NCBI RefSeq assembly: GCF_001280005.1
Contig: NZ_LGDW01000085.1
Coordinates: forward strand, 24,213 to 88,212
Source: Streptomyces sp. NRRL WC-3618
GTDB taxonomy: Bacteria; Actinomycetota; Actinomycetes; Streptomycetales; Streptomycetaceae
Reading direction: 5' to 3'
Length of the DNA stretch: 64,000 nt
The notes under the pieces were generated by a model. The model searched no databases. It saw only the letters and a program-made list of their open reading frames with translations, and was not told where the DNA came from. Positions 37,246 to 45,053 of the stretch are shown piece after piece. The translations under genes were made by a program, and so were the position numbers. Every line of letters begins with the position of its first letter. Within the stretch, counting starts at the first letter, position 1.

Positions 37246-38142
37246 CTACGCGGCGACGGACGTGTAGTGCGAGGCGTCCCCCGTGATCGAGTAGCTCTCC
37301 TTGCCCTCGATGCCGACCGGGATGTCACCCGCGATGGTCACCCGGTGCAGGCGGCGCGGGAGGCCGTTGTAGTTGTCGATGGCGTAGTGCTGGGTGATGC
37401 GGTTGTCGAAGAGGACGAGCTGGTTCGGCGACCAGCGGTGGCGCAGGATGTTCTCCGGGCGGGTGACGTACGCCTGGAGCAGGTCCAGGATCTTGCGGGA
37501 CTCGGTGACCGACAGGCCGACGATCCGCTGCGCGAACCCGCCGATGAACAGCCCGCGTTCACCGGTCAGCGGGTGGACACGGACGACGGGGTGGGCCGTG
37601 CGGAACCCGATGGACGTGAACTGGGCGCGCTGGGCGGCCTGTTGCTCGTCGAGCGCCTCGTCCGGCACCGCGTAGTCGTAGTCGTTGGTGTGCTCGGCCC
37701 ACAGGTTGTCGGCCAACCGCCGCAGGGGTTCCGGCAGATCGCGGTAGGCGGCGGCCGAGCTGGCGATCAGGGTCTCGCCGCCGTACGGCGGGATCGTGAT
37801 GCTGCGCAGTGTGCTGGCCTGCGGCGGGTTGAGGACGAAGGTGACATCCGTGTGCCAGTGGTTGGCGGCGCGGCCCCGCTCGCTGTCGACGGGCAGGATG
37901 TTCGGCGCGCCGTCGACGGACGGCACGGTCGGATGGGCGGTGGTGAGCTCGCCGAAGTGGCGTACGAAGGCCTGCTGGCCCTCGTCGACGAGGTTCACGT
38001 CGTCGAAGACCAGGGCCTTGTGGACGTTGAGGGCCTCGCGGAGAGTGGCGACCTGCTCCTCGTCGAGGGGCTTGGAGATGTCGACGCCGAAGACGCGGGC
38101 GCCGATGTTGGCGGTGATCTTCTGGATGTCGATGCCGGTCAT
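37246..38142 (-). CDS. TauD/TfdA-family alpha-ketoglutarate-dependent dioxygenase
   Basis: About 298 residues. The iron ligands are visible: H-x-D in NHWHTDVTFVLNPP and the distal His in DNRITQHYAIDNYN, followed by the 2-oxoglutarate-binding Arg in RRLHRVTIAGD. The family includes taurine dioxygenase and alkylsulfatase AtsK, which oxidise the carbon next to the sulfur group and release sulfite or sulfate. It lies 12 bases downstream of the flavin monooxygenase gene, with AAAGGACC as ribosome site. As last gene of the ABC/monooxygenase set it supports a sulfonate or sulfate-ester role; substrate is unknown. Confidence 0.9.
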   Translation of the reverse strand: MTGIDIQKITANIGARVFGVDISKPLDEEQVATLREALNVHKALVFDDVNLVDEGQQAFVRHFGELTTAHPTVPSVDGAPNILPVDSERGRAANHWHTDVTFVLNPPQASTLRSITIPPYGGETLIASSAAAYRDLPEPLRRLADNLWAEHTNDYDYAVPDEALDEQQAAQRAQFTSIGFRTAHPVVRVHPLTGERGLFIGGFAQRIVGLSVTESRKILDLLQAYVTRPENILRHRWSPNQLVLFDNRITQHYAIDNYNGLPRRLHRVTIAGDIPVGIEGKESYSITGDASHYTSVAA

Positions 38143-38154
38143 GTGCTGGTCCTT

Positions 38155-39513
38155 TCAGACGAGGGCGGGGGCGGACGCGGAGACGGAGGTGGGGCTGACG
38201 TACTGGTTCGCGGGTCGCGGGAGGCCGTACCTCTCGCGCAGGGTCTGGCGCGGCCCGTACTCGCTGCGGAGCAGACCGCGGGCGCGCAGGATCGGGACGA
38301 CGTGGTCGACGAAGGCCTCGAGCCCGGAGGGCAGCACCGCGGGCATGATGTTGAAGCCGTCGGCGGCACCCCGGGTGAACCAGGTCTCGATCTCGTCGGC
38401 GACCTGCTCGGGCGTCCCGGCGAAGGTGAGGTGCCCGCGCCCGCCGCCGAGTCGCCCGATGAGCTGCCGTACGGTGAGACGCTCGCGCCGGGCCAGTTCG
38501 ACGACCAGGGTGTACCGGCTCTTGGCCCCCTCGATCGCGCTCTCGGGCGGCAGGTCGGCCGGCAGCCGGGCGTCCAGCTCCAGTGTCCCGGCGGGGAGTT
38601 TCAGCAGACCCTCCAGGTTGGCCACACCGTGCGTGTACACGATGTGGTCCTCCAGGATCTGCTCGTTGGCCAGCGCCTCGGCCTCCGTCGAGCCGAGCAC
38701 CGGGACGATGCCGGGCAGCACCTTGATGTGGTCGGGGTCGCGACCGCCCGCCGCCGTACGGGACTTGAGGTCGGCGTAGAAGGCCTGCGCGTCCTCGACG
38801 GTCTGCTGGGCGGTGAACACGGCCTCCGCGTACCGGGCCGCGAACGCCTTGCCGTCCTCGCTCGACCCCGCCTGCACGAGCAGCGGGTAACCCTGGGGCG
38901 TACGCGGCACGTTGAGCGCGCCCTCGACGCTGAAGTACGTCCCCTTGTGCCGGGGCGGATGGACCTTCGTGTCGTCGCCCCAGACGCCGGTGGCCTTGTC
39001 GCCGATGATCGCGTCGTCCTCCCAGCTGTCCCAGAGCTTGAGGGCGACGTCGAGGAACTCGGCGGCCCGGGCGTACCGCTGGGCGTGGGCGGGCTCCGCG
39101 TCGAGCCCGAAGTTCCGGGCGGCCTCGGCACCGGCCGTGGTGACGATGTTCCAGCCCGCCCGGCCACCGCTGATGAGGTCGAGCGAGGCGAACTTGCGGG
39201 CCAGGTTGTAGGGGGAGTTGTAGGACGAGGAGGCGGTGGCGATCAGACCGATGTGCGTGGTCGCCGTCACCAGGGCCGTCAGCAGGGTGAGTGGCTCCAG
39301 CGCGCCTGCCGGACGCTGCGCGACGCTTCCCCACAGCTGGGGACTGTCGGCCAGGAACAACGAGTCGAAGGTGCCACGCTCCGCGATCCGGGCGAGCCGT
39401 ACATAGTGATCCAGCTCGACATGGGCGTACGGGTCGCTCTCGGGCAGCCGCCACGAGGCTTCGTGGTGGCCGGTGGTCATGAGGAAGGCGTTGAGGTGGA
39501 GCTGGCGGGTCAT
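38155..39513 (-). CDS. NtaA/SnaA/DszA-family FMN-dependent monooxygenase
   Basis: About 452 residues, the family's length. It starts MTRQLHLNAFLMTTGHHEAS and shows FDSLFLADSPQLW, LEPLTLLTALVTATTHIGLI, then SSYNSPYNLARKFASLDLIS and GGRAGWNIVTTAGAEAARNFG, all typical of the bacterial luciferase-like group that uses reduced FMN. Related enzymes attack sulfonates, dibenzothiophene sulfone, nitrilotriacetate and pristinamycin. Next to Ssu-type transport and TauD-like genes, desulfonation is the likely job. No NADH:FMN reductase (SsuE-like) gene is present in the cluster, so the reduced flavin must come from elsewhere. Confidence 0.9.
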   Translation of the reverse strand: MTRQLHLNAFLMTTGHHEASWRLPESDPYAHVELDHYVRLARIAERGTFDSLFLADSPQLWGSVAQRPAGALEPLTLLTALVTATTHIGLIATASSSYNSPYNLARKFASLDLISGGRAGWNIVTTAGAEAARNFGLDAEPAHAQRYARAAEFLDVALKLWDSWEDDAIIGDKATGVWGDDTKVHPPRHKGTYFSVEGALNVPRTPQGYPLLVQAGSSEDGKAFAARYAEAVFTAQQTVEDAQAFYADLKSRTAAGGRDPDHIKVLPGIVPVLGSTEAEALANEQILEDHIVYTHGVANLEGLLKLPAGTLELDARLPADLPPESAIEGAKSRYTLVVELARRERLTVRQLIGRLGGGRGHLTFAGTPEQVADEIETWFTRGAADGFNIMPAVLPSGLEAFVDHVVPILRARGLLRSEYGPRQTLRERYGLPRPANQYVSPTSVSASAPALV

Positions 39514-39590
39514 GGGTGCTGCGTCCTTTGCTCTGGACAGGTGCGGGGAGGGCTGGAGATGTGGGGGAGGGTCTGCGAACGCCGTGCACT

Positions 39591-39692
39591 TTCAGCCCGT
39601 CCGGCGATTGAGGACGAGGCCGTTCAGGCCGACAGTGGGGGTCTGGGGGCGTGCAGCCCCCAGGGATGGGACGGGTAGGGGCGGCGGGGGCG
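39591..39692 (+). repeat. family B intergenic repeat, copy 1
   Basis: Begins CAGCCCGTCCGGCGATTGAG, contains the stem CTGGGGGC / GCCCCCAG, and ends GGGACGGGTAGGGGCGGC followed by GGGGGCG. It lies between the ATPase and the monooxygenase genes, on the opposite strand to them. A second copy is at 50289-50371. Confidence 0.85.
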
Positions 39693-39704
39693 AGACAAGG
39701 GCGC

Positions 39705-40421
39705 TCACCGGACGTCCGACGTCACCCCCAGAGCGCCCAGCAACACCTGTCGGTACTCTTCCCGCGGCCGTTCGTGATCGACGACCAGGTCGACCCGGAT
39801 CCGCCCCTCTTCCAGCACCAGCACCCGATCCGCCAGCACGATCGCCTCATCGACGTCATGCGTGACCAGCAGCACCGACGGCTGATGCCTCCGCCACAAC
39901 TCCCGAAGCAGCGCATGCATCTTGATGCGCGTCAGCGCGTCCAACGCCCCGAACGGCTCGTCGGCGAGGAGCAGTTCGGGTTCCCGGACCAACGATCGGG
40001 CCAACGCGGCCCGCTGCGCCTCGCCGCCGGACAACTCGCTGGGCCAGGCGCGTTCCCGCCCCTTCAGGCCCACCTCCGCGAGAGCTTCGCGGCCCTTCGC
40101 GGCAGCCTCCTTGCCTTCCGTCCCCAGCAGTACGTTGTCCAGCACCCGGCGCCAGGGCAGCAGCCGCGAGTCCTGGAAGACCACCGACACCCGCTCGGGG
40201 GCGGTGAGTCGCCCACTGCCCTCGACCTCGTGATCGAGGCCCGCGACCGCCCGCAGCAACGTGCTCTTGCCGGAACCGCTGTGCCCGAGCAGAGCCGTGA
40301 ACTGTCCGGCCGGGATGTCGAGGTCGATGCCGTCGAGGACCTTGCGCCCGCCGAACGACCGGGTCAGGCCCCGGAGTCGGACGGCGGACCGGTTCGTCAG
40401 TTGCTCAGTGTGCGTCGCCAT
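39705..40421 (-). CDS. ABC transporter ATPase, SsuB/TauB type
   Basis: About 238 residues. Walker A is LLGHSGSGKSTLLRAVAGL, the Q-loop VVFQDSRLLPWRRVLDNVLL, the signature LSGGEAQRAALARSLV, Walker B ELLLADEPFGALDALTR and the H-loop VLLVTHDVDEAIVLADRV. The QDSRLLPW sequence is characteristic of nitrate/sulfonate/taurine (NitT/TauT) importers. Its start overlaps the permease gene by 25 bases. It energises uptake through the permease encoded upstream. Confidence 0.93.
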   Translation of the reverse strand: MATHTEQLTNRSAVRLRGLTRSFGGRKVLDGIDLDIPAGQFTALLGHSGSGKSTLLRAVAGLDHEVEGSGRLTAPERVSVVFQDSRLLPWRRVLDNVLLGTEGKEAAAKGREALAEVGLKGRERAWPSELSGGEAQRAALARSLVREPELLLADEPFGALDALTRIKMHALLRELWRRHQPSVLLVTHDVDEAIVLADRVLVLEEGRIRVDLVVDHERPREEYRQVLLGALGVTSDVR

Positions 40422-41281
40422 GACAGCACCCTCCGTTCGATGAGACGGACCGCGCTGTCGGACACCAGGCCGAATATGCCGTAGATGACCAGGCCGACGA
40501 GGATGACGTCGCTCTGGCCGTAGTTCTGGGCCTGGAACATCAGGTAGCCGAGTCCGCTGGTGGCGTTGATCTGCTCCAGGACGACCAGGCCGAGCCAGGA
40601 CCCGGTCACGCCGAGCCGGAGTCCCACGAAGAATCCGGGCAGCGCGCCGGGCACGACGATCTGCCGGACGAACTCGAACCGCGACAGGCCCTGCACCTCG
40701 GCGAGTTCGACGAAGCGGCTGTCGATGCCGGACAGCGCGGCATGCGTGTTGAGATAGATCGGGATGTAGACGACGATGGCGATGATCGCGATCTTGAACG
40801 TCTCGCCGATGCCCAGCCAGAGAATGAACAGCGGGATCAGGCCGAGGGCCGGGATCGCCCGGTTGAGCTGGACCGTCCCGTCGATCAGCGCCTCGCCGAC
40901 CCGGCTGAGCCCGGCGGCCAGCGCGAGCAGGATGCCGCCGGCCAGCCCGATCGCGAAGCCGGAGGCGGCCCGCCGCACCGAGGTCAGGATGTCGGCCGGC
41001 AGGGTCCCCTCGGTCCACAGCCGGACGCCGGTCTTCAGCACGGTCCAGGGCGCCGGAATCGCGGCCGGGTCGAGCCGTCCGGCGGCGGACGCGGCGGCCC
41101 ACAGCGCGATGACGAGGGCCGGCCCGATGAGCGGAGCGGCGGGCAGCCGCTTGCCCGGCGAGAGCCGGCGCCGCCTGCGAACCTGCGAGCCGCTCCCCTG
41201 GCCGGCCGAGACGGGCCTGTCGGGCTCGACAGGTGCGGTGGCCTCGGCGCCGGCGGAGGCGCCGGCGGTCACGGCGGTCAC
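40397..41281 (-). CDS. ABC transporter permease, SsuC/TauC type
   Basis: About 294 residues. A long Arg/Pro/Gly-rich cytoplasmic N-terminus (to about 50) precedes six helices. The ATPase-contacting loop is FVELAEVQGLSRFEFVRQIV followed by VPGALPGFFVGLRLGVTGSW. The GTG at 41281 overlaps the binding protein's stop (GTGA), so the frame extending further upstream is not the start. It is the inner-membrane channel of the sulfonate-type importer. Confidence 0.9.
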   Translation of the reverse strand: MTAVTAGASAGAEATAPVEPDRPVSAGQGSGSQVRRRRRLSPGKRLPAAPLIGPALVIALWAAASAAGRLDPAAIPAPWTVLKTGVRLWTEGTLPADILTSVRRAASGFAIGLAGGILLALAAGLSRVGEALIDGTVQLNRAIPALGLIPLFILWLGIGETFKIAIIAIVVYIPIYLNTHAALSGIDSRFVELAEVQGLSRFEFVRQIVVPGALPGFFVGLRLGVTGSWLGLVVLEQINATSGLGYLMFQAQNYGQSDVILVGLVIYGIFGLVSDSAVRLIERRVLSWRRTLSN

Positions 41282-42327
41282 CGCCGGTACTCGGCAGCCA
41301 CGGACTTCGCCGCGATGCCCTCGAAGCGGTGGTCGAAGAGCGAGCTCACGTCGAACTTCTTCACGAAGCCGCCCTCCGCGAGCAGATCGGCGGTCTCCTG
41401 CTCCCAGGCGACCGCCTCGGTCCAACTAGGCGGAAAAAGCGGCTTGTTGGCGAGTTTGGTGATCCCCTGCGCCTGGGGGAGGGTCAGGTTCTGCGTCTTC
41501 ACGTAGAACTCCTCGTTCCAGAGACCCGGGTGCTCGTACGTCCACACCTGGCCCTTGGCCCAGTACGGGATGTACGCGGCGACCGCGGCGGCCTTCGCGG
41601 AGTCGTTCAGCACGGAGACCGGCGCCCACAGCAGGTTGAGCAGATCGACCACGTCCGTCTGGATACTGCGGGCGCCCTTTGCGCCGTACTGCTGGAAGTA
41701 CGCGGGCGCCTGGCTGATGGCCAGCGGCGCGATGTCCACCTGGCCCGACTGCAGAGCGGTGAGGAACTGGTTGCTGGTCAGCGGGACGAGCTCGACCCCG
41801 TCGTACGCCAGTCCTGCCTTCTGCAACGCCCGCAGAAGTACGACGCCTTGGGCCTGGCCCTGGGAGAAGGCCAGCTTCTTGCCCTTGAAATCCGCGACCG
41901 ACCGGATGTCGCTGCCGGGCTTGGTGGCGAACAGATAGTTCGGCTTACGGGTGACATTGATCGCGACGATTTTCGCGTCGTATCCCTGGAAGTGCGCCTG
42001 GATCGGCGGAATGCCCGCGTTGTTGGCAAGGTCGAGGGAACCGGCGCGGAAGGCGTTGATGACATCGGGACCGGCGGAGATGTTCTCCCAGCTCGACACC
42101 TTGAACGGCAGATCGCCCAACTCGGCCAGCTTGAACTGGAGTTGCTGCGTGCCCGCATACGAGGAGATCTTCAGGCTCGTACCGGCCGGAATCCTGTCGG
42201 CGAGCGGGGCGGTCGAGATGCCCAAGGTGTCGGCGGCGGCGCTGCTGTCGGCGCAGCCGCTCAACCCGGCGACACCGGCCGCGGCGCCGAGCAGGGAGGT
42301 GAGGAAGAGCCGTCGGTCGACTGACAT
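41278..42327 (-). CDS. aliphatic sulfonate-type substrate-binding lipoprotein (SsuA-like)
   Basis: About 349 residues. The signal MSVDRRLFLTSLLGAAAGVA ends in the lipobox LSGC, and the RR pair suggests Tat export. The mature protein follows the SsuA/NMT1 fold with LKISSYAGTQQLQFKLAELGD, NAFRAGSLDLANNAGIPPIQ, DFKGKKLAFSQGQAQGV and FLTALQSGQVDIAPLAISQA. It is unusual in length of the GQVWTYEHPGLWNEEFYVKT C-terminal part but complete. ATG 42327 has GGAG near the right distance. It captures the substrate for the permease directly downstream. Confidence 0.9.
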   Translation of the reverse strand: MSVDRRLFLTSLLGAAAGVAGLSGCADSSAAADTLGISTAPLADRIPAGTSLKISSYAGTQQLQFKLAELGDLPFKVSSWENISAGPDVINAFRAGSLDLANNAGIPPIQAHFQGYDAKIVAINVTRKPNYLFATKPGSDIRSVADFKGKKLAFSQGQAQGVVLLRALQKAGLAYDGVELVPLTSNQFLTALQSGQVDIAPLAISQAPAYFQQYGAKGARSIQTDVVDLLNLLWAPVSVLNDSAKAAAVAAYIPYWAKGQVWTYEHPGLWNEEFYVKTQNLTLPQAQGITKLANKPLFPPSWTEAVAWEQETADLLAEGGFVKKFDVSSLFDHRFEGIAAKSVAAEYRR

Positions 42328-42443
42328 GGGAGTACTCCGTGAGGTCGAAAGGCACGAATGCATGCGGAATTCGGGCGCGACAAGGCCCGGAAAACGGAAT
42401 TCACGCAGAAAGACCAGAAAGGTCAGAAAGAGATGAGCGCTTC

Positions 42444-42487
42444 ACACGTGGCAACGTGTCAGCAACAGTGGCGACGTGTCAGCAACA
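42444..42487 (-). promoter_or_regulatory. 20-bp tandem repeat and inverted repeat ahead of the transporter genes
   Basis: GTGGCAACGTGTCAGCAACA (42448-42467) is directly followed by GTGGCGACGTGTCAGCAACA (42468-42487), 19 of 20 identical. The first copy overlaps a perfect inverted repeat ACACGT-GGCA-ACGTGT (42444-42459). The block lies about 120 bases upstream of the binding-protein gene, between it and the ROK gene, and looks like a regulator-binding array. Confidence 0.65.
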
Positions 42488-42571
42488 GAGGGTGCGACAG
42501 CTCACGAAAGGGCTCATGAGAACGATGTTCCAGGTCATGCGTGGTCCCTGTCAACATTCGGAGTTTCTGAA

Positions 42572-43789
42572 TTAAATAGCGTCAGGTGAGACGGCCAGTG
42601 GATCCCGGTACAGCACATCGAGCGCCACCGAACCGCCCGCCACCGCGAGCACCGAATCCGGGAAACTCGTCGGCACGACGGAGCCCGCGCGTTCGGCGCC
42701 GACCTCTTCGCGCAGCGCGGCGAGGCAGTCCTCGCGGTGGATGACCCCGACCTCGGTCACCACCACCCTCTCCGGATTCAGCACATCGAGCAGCAGCCGT
42801 GTCGCCCGCCCCACGGCACCCGCCCGCCGCACCAGCAGGCCTACGGCAGCCGGGTCGCCCCCGGCCGCCGCCGCGACCACCCGCATGGGGTTCGTGCCCG
42901 CGACAACACCCGCCTCCCGCGCCCGCCGGCACAGCGTCCGCTCGCTCAACTCGGCCTGCAGGCACCCCGTACGCCCGCAGTCGCACACCTCCGTCCCGCC
43001 CGGCACCGGCAGATGGGCGATGGCGCCCGCCTGGGAGCGCGGCCCGTGGTGCACCTCGTCGTTGGTCGCGAACGCCGCGTCGACCACATTGCCGACGAAC
43101 AGATGCAACACGCTCCCACCGCCCGGCGCCGCCCCGAACAGCCGTTCCGCGTTGACCAACGCCCGCGCGTGCCCGTCCACATGGACCGGCAGCCCGGTGC
43201 GGCCGGCGAGCGCCTCCCGGACCGCCACGTCCCGCCAGCCCAGCAGCGGGTGCTCGACGACGGTCCCTGACTCCCGGTCCACCCAGCCACCCACGGCCAC
43301 GCCGACACCGAGGGCCCGGCAGCGGGGTACGCCGTCCAGCAGCGCCCGCAGCCCCGCCGCGGCCCGCTCCAGGACCCATCCCGGCTCCGTACGCTCGTGC
43401 TTCAGCTCGCGCCGGGCCACGACCCGGCCGCGCAGATCGAGTAGCGCCACCGTCGTGTACGGCACGGCCACGTGCACCCCGGCGACCACGAGCCGCGAGG
43501 CGTCCAGATCGACGGGGACATGCGGACGCCCCACCCCGTTGGAACGCCGGGGCACGGACTCCTCCCGGATCAGACCGAGTTCGGTGAATCGAGCGCAGTA
43601 GTCCGTCACCGACGCCGGCGACAGCCCGGTCAGCCGGGCGATGGTGCTGCGCGCCACCGGCCCGTGCGCCAGCACGGACCGCAGGACGACACTCGCGCTC
43701 GTCCTGCGCCGGTCGGAATCGGCGGCGCGAGGCACGCGGAACGAGGAGGGGGAAGGAGAGGTAAGGGTAGGTGCCGTGGCACGGGGCAT
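42572..43789 (-). CDS. ROK-family transcriptional regulator of the sulfur cluster
   Basis: About 405 residues. The N-terminal helix-turn-helix (LAHGPVARSTIARLTGLSPA then SVTDYCARFTELGLI) is fused to a ROK domain with VVAGVHVAVPYTTVALLDLR, GVGVAVGGWVDRESG, and the zinc-binding cluster CDCGRTGCLQAE. ATG 43789 is preferred: GAGG lies 9 bases upstream, while ATG 43798 abuts it. It sits between a sulfur-type leader peptide and the transporter genes on the same strand. ROK proteins normally sense sugars, so the substrate could be a sulfated or sulfonated sugar; that is inference. Confidence 0.9.
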   Translation of the reverse strand: MPRATAPTLTSPSPSSFRVPRAADSDRRRTSASVVLRSVLAHGPVARSTIARLTGLSPASVTDYCARFTELGLIREESVPRRSNGVGRPHVPVDLDASRLVVAGVHVAVPYTTVALLDLRGRVVARRELKHERTEPGWVLERAAAGLRALLDGVPRCRALGVGVAVGGWVDRESGTVVEHPLLGWRDVAVREALAGRTGLPVHVDGHARALVNAERLFGAAPGGGSVLHLFVGNVVDAAFATNDEVHHGPRSQAGAIAHLPVPGGTEVCDCGRTGCLQAELSERTLCRRAREAGVVAGTNPMRVVAAAAGGDPAAVGLLVRRAGAVGRATRLLLDVLNPERVVVTEVGVIHREDCLAALREEVGAERAGSVVPTSFPDSVLAVAGGSVALDVLYRDPLAVSPDAI

Positions 43790-43899
43790 CGCGATCATCC
43801 TCGGGGAACAGGTCCGACACTGCGCCGTCTCAGGAGGACTCGGGGAGCCGCGAAGGCAGGCTCAGGGAGTCCTGTGGAGCGAGGCGCGCCGGAGCCGCC

Positions 43900-43986
43900 T
43901 CACCCAGGGCGGCGACAGGTGGCCGTGCCCACGCGTCGCAGGTCGACATGGCGACGCGACGAGAAGTACCGGGACTGGGCGACCAT
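43900..43986 (-). CDS. leader peptide with RRHVDL motif (sulfur attenuation type)
   Basis: A 28-residue frame from ATG 43986 to TGA at 43900. It contains SSRRHVDLRRVGTATCRRPG at its end, with the RRHVDL core and a downstream cysteine. Short peptides of this pattern are known, from memory, upstream of sulfur-assimilation genes in Streptomyces and are annotated only as putative leader peptides. A -10 element TAGCTT ends 7 bases before the ATG, so the peptide is probably translated from a leaderless message. It is 110 bases upstream of the ROK gene on the same strand. The cysteine codon near the end suggests sensing of cysteine supply. Confidence 0.72.
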   Translation of the reverse strand: MVAQSRYFSSRRHVDLRRVGTATCRRPG

Positions 43987-44368
43987 GCGCTCGAAGCTAG
44001 CAAAACGGGCGGACCCTGCACAGACGACGACCGACGGGCGAGACGGCACATGTCCATACCGGAGCCGGACACCGCCATGACGCAGCCCGGGCCACGTCCG
44101 GTGCCGGGGGCTTTACAGGCCATGTGGGCCACCGACAGGACAATGGCCGGATTGGCGGAACCCTACAGAGCCCGCCCCGCGCCGCTCCGTAGCCCGAACC
44201 ACCTCACCTCAGTGACCGGCATCACCCCGAACCGGGTGTAACCGCCACCGTTTGTTCGGAGCCCACCAAACCGCCGTCGCCCCCTTTGTCGAGCGCTGAC
44301 GGTGATCGGCCCGAAACGCTGGGATAGCGTCACGATGTCCCTGCCGCCCACATCCCCGCGGAGTTCCC
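43987..44368. other. divergent intergenic region, leader peptide / bioY
   Basis: A 382-base region. On the minus strand TAGCTT (43999-43994) is the likely -10 for the leader peptide. On the plus strand TGACGG and a GATAGCGT element around 44300-44330 could form the bioY promoter. No other supported gene is seen. Confidence 0.5.
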
Positions 44369-44944
44369 ATGGCAACCGCCGTCGCCACAGCCCGCCCCGG
44401 CCAGGTCCTCGCCGACCTGCTCCCCGCCTCCCGCGTCCGGGACGCCGCGCTCGTGCTCGGCGGCGCCGGGCTCGTCGGGATCGCCGCCCAGATCGCCGTC
44501 CCCGTGCCCGGCTCGCCGGTGCCGGTGACCGGGCAGACCTTCGCCGCGCTCCTCGTCGGTACCGCGCTCGGCGCCGGCCGCGGCCTCGCCGCCCTCGTCG
44601 TCTACGCCCTGGCCGGTCTGGCGGGCGTGCCGTGGTTCGCGGAGGGCGGCTCGGGCACGTCGGGGTCCTTCGGCTACATCCTCGGCATGCTGCTCGCGTC
44701 CGCCGCCGTGGGCGCGCTGGCACGGCGCGGTGCCGACCGCTCCGTGCTGCGCATGGCGGGCACGATGCTGCTCGGCGAGGCGATCATCTACGCCATCGGC
44801 GTCCCGTACCTCGCCCTGGCCGCGGACATGAGCGCGAGCGCGGCGATCGCCGCCGGCCTCACACCGTTCCTGCTCGGCGACGCCCTGAAGGCGGCCCTCG
44901 CGATGGGCGTGCTGCCGACGGCCTGGAAGTTCCTCAACCGCTGA
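44369..44944 (+). CDS. bioY: biotin transporter S component
   Basis: About 191 residues with six hydrophobic helices. The BioY signature is present: IAAQIAVPVPGSPVPVTGQT followed by FAALLVGTALGAGRGLAALVVY, then AGLAGVPWFAEGGSGTSGS and a second GYILGMLLASAAVGAL. BioY binds biotin in the membrane, alone or with the energising BioM/BioN (EcfA/EcfT) proteins. No bioM or bioN gene is adjacent, so it may act alone or share ECF components. It is divergent from the sulfur leader and convergent with the LPXTG protein gene. Confidence 0.92.
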   Translation: MATAVATARPGQVLADLLPASRVRDAALVLGGAGLVGIAAQIAVPVPGSPVPVTGQTFAALLVGTALGAGRGLAALVVYALAGLAGVPWFAEGGSGTSGSFGYILGMLLASAAVGALARRGADRSVLRMAGTMLLGEAIIYAIGVPYLALAADMSASAAIAAGLTPFLLGDALKAALAMGVLPTAWKFLNR

Positions 44945-45002
44945 CCCCCGCGGTTTCCGCAGTTACGTAGCTCCGCGGTTCCGTACGGATGTCGAGGAGA
45001 GG

Positions 45003-45035
45003 AGATCCGGGATGCCCACACGGCATCCCGGATCT
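45003..45035. terminator. bidirectional terminator between bioY and the LPXTG gene
   Basis: A perfect 14-bp stem, AGATCCGGGATGCC paired with GGCATCCCGGATCT, with a CACAC loop, between convergent genes. Confidence 0.85.
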
Positions 45036-45053
45036 TCCGCGTTCCCACCCGGC

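Noticed and set aside
43830..44132. 100-codon minus-strand frame in the same place
   Set aside because: It covers the leader peptide in another frame; the RRHVDL frame with its -10 element explains the region better.
43771..44241. 156-codon plus-strand frame between the ROK gene and bioY
   Set aside because: No ribosome site, no domain, and it overlaps the better supported leader peptide and both promoters.
44133..44368. BioQ operator ahead of bioY
   Set aside because: GAACCGGGTGTAAC resembles the half-sites I remember only in part, with wrong spacing and orientation.
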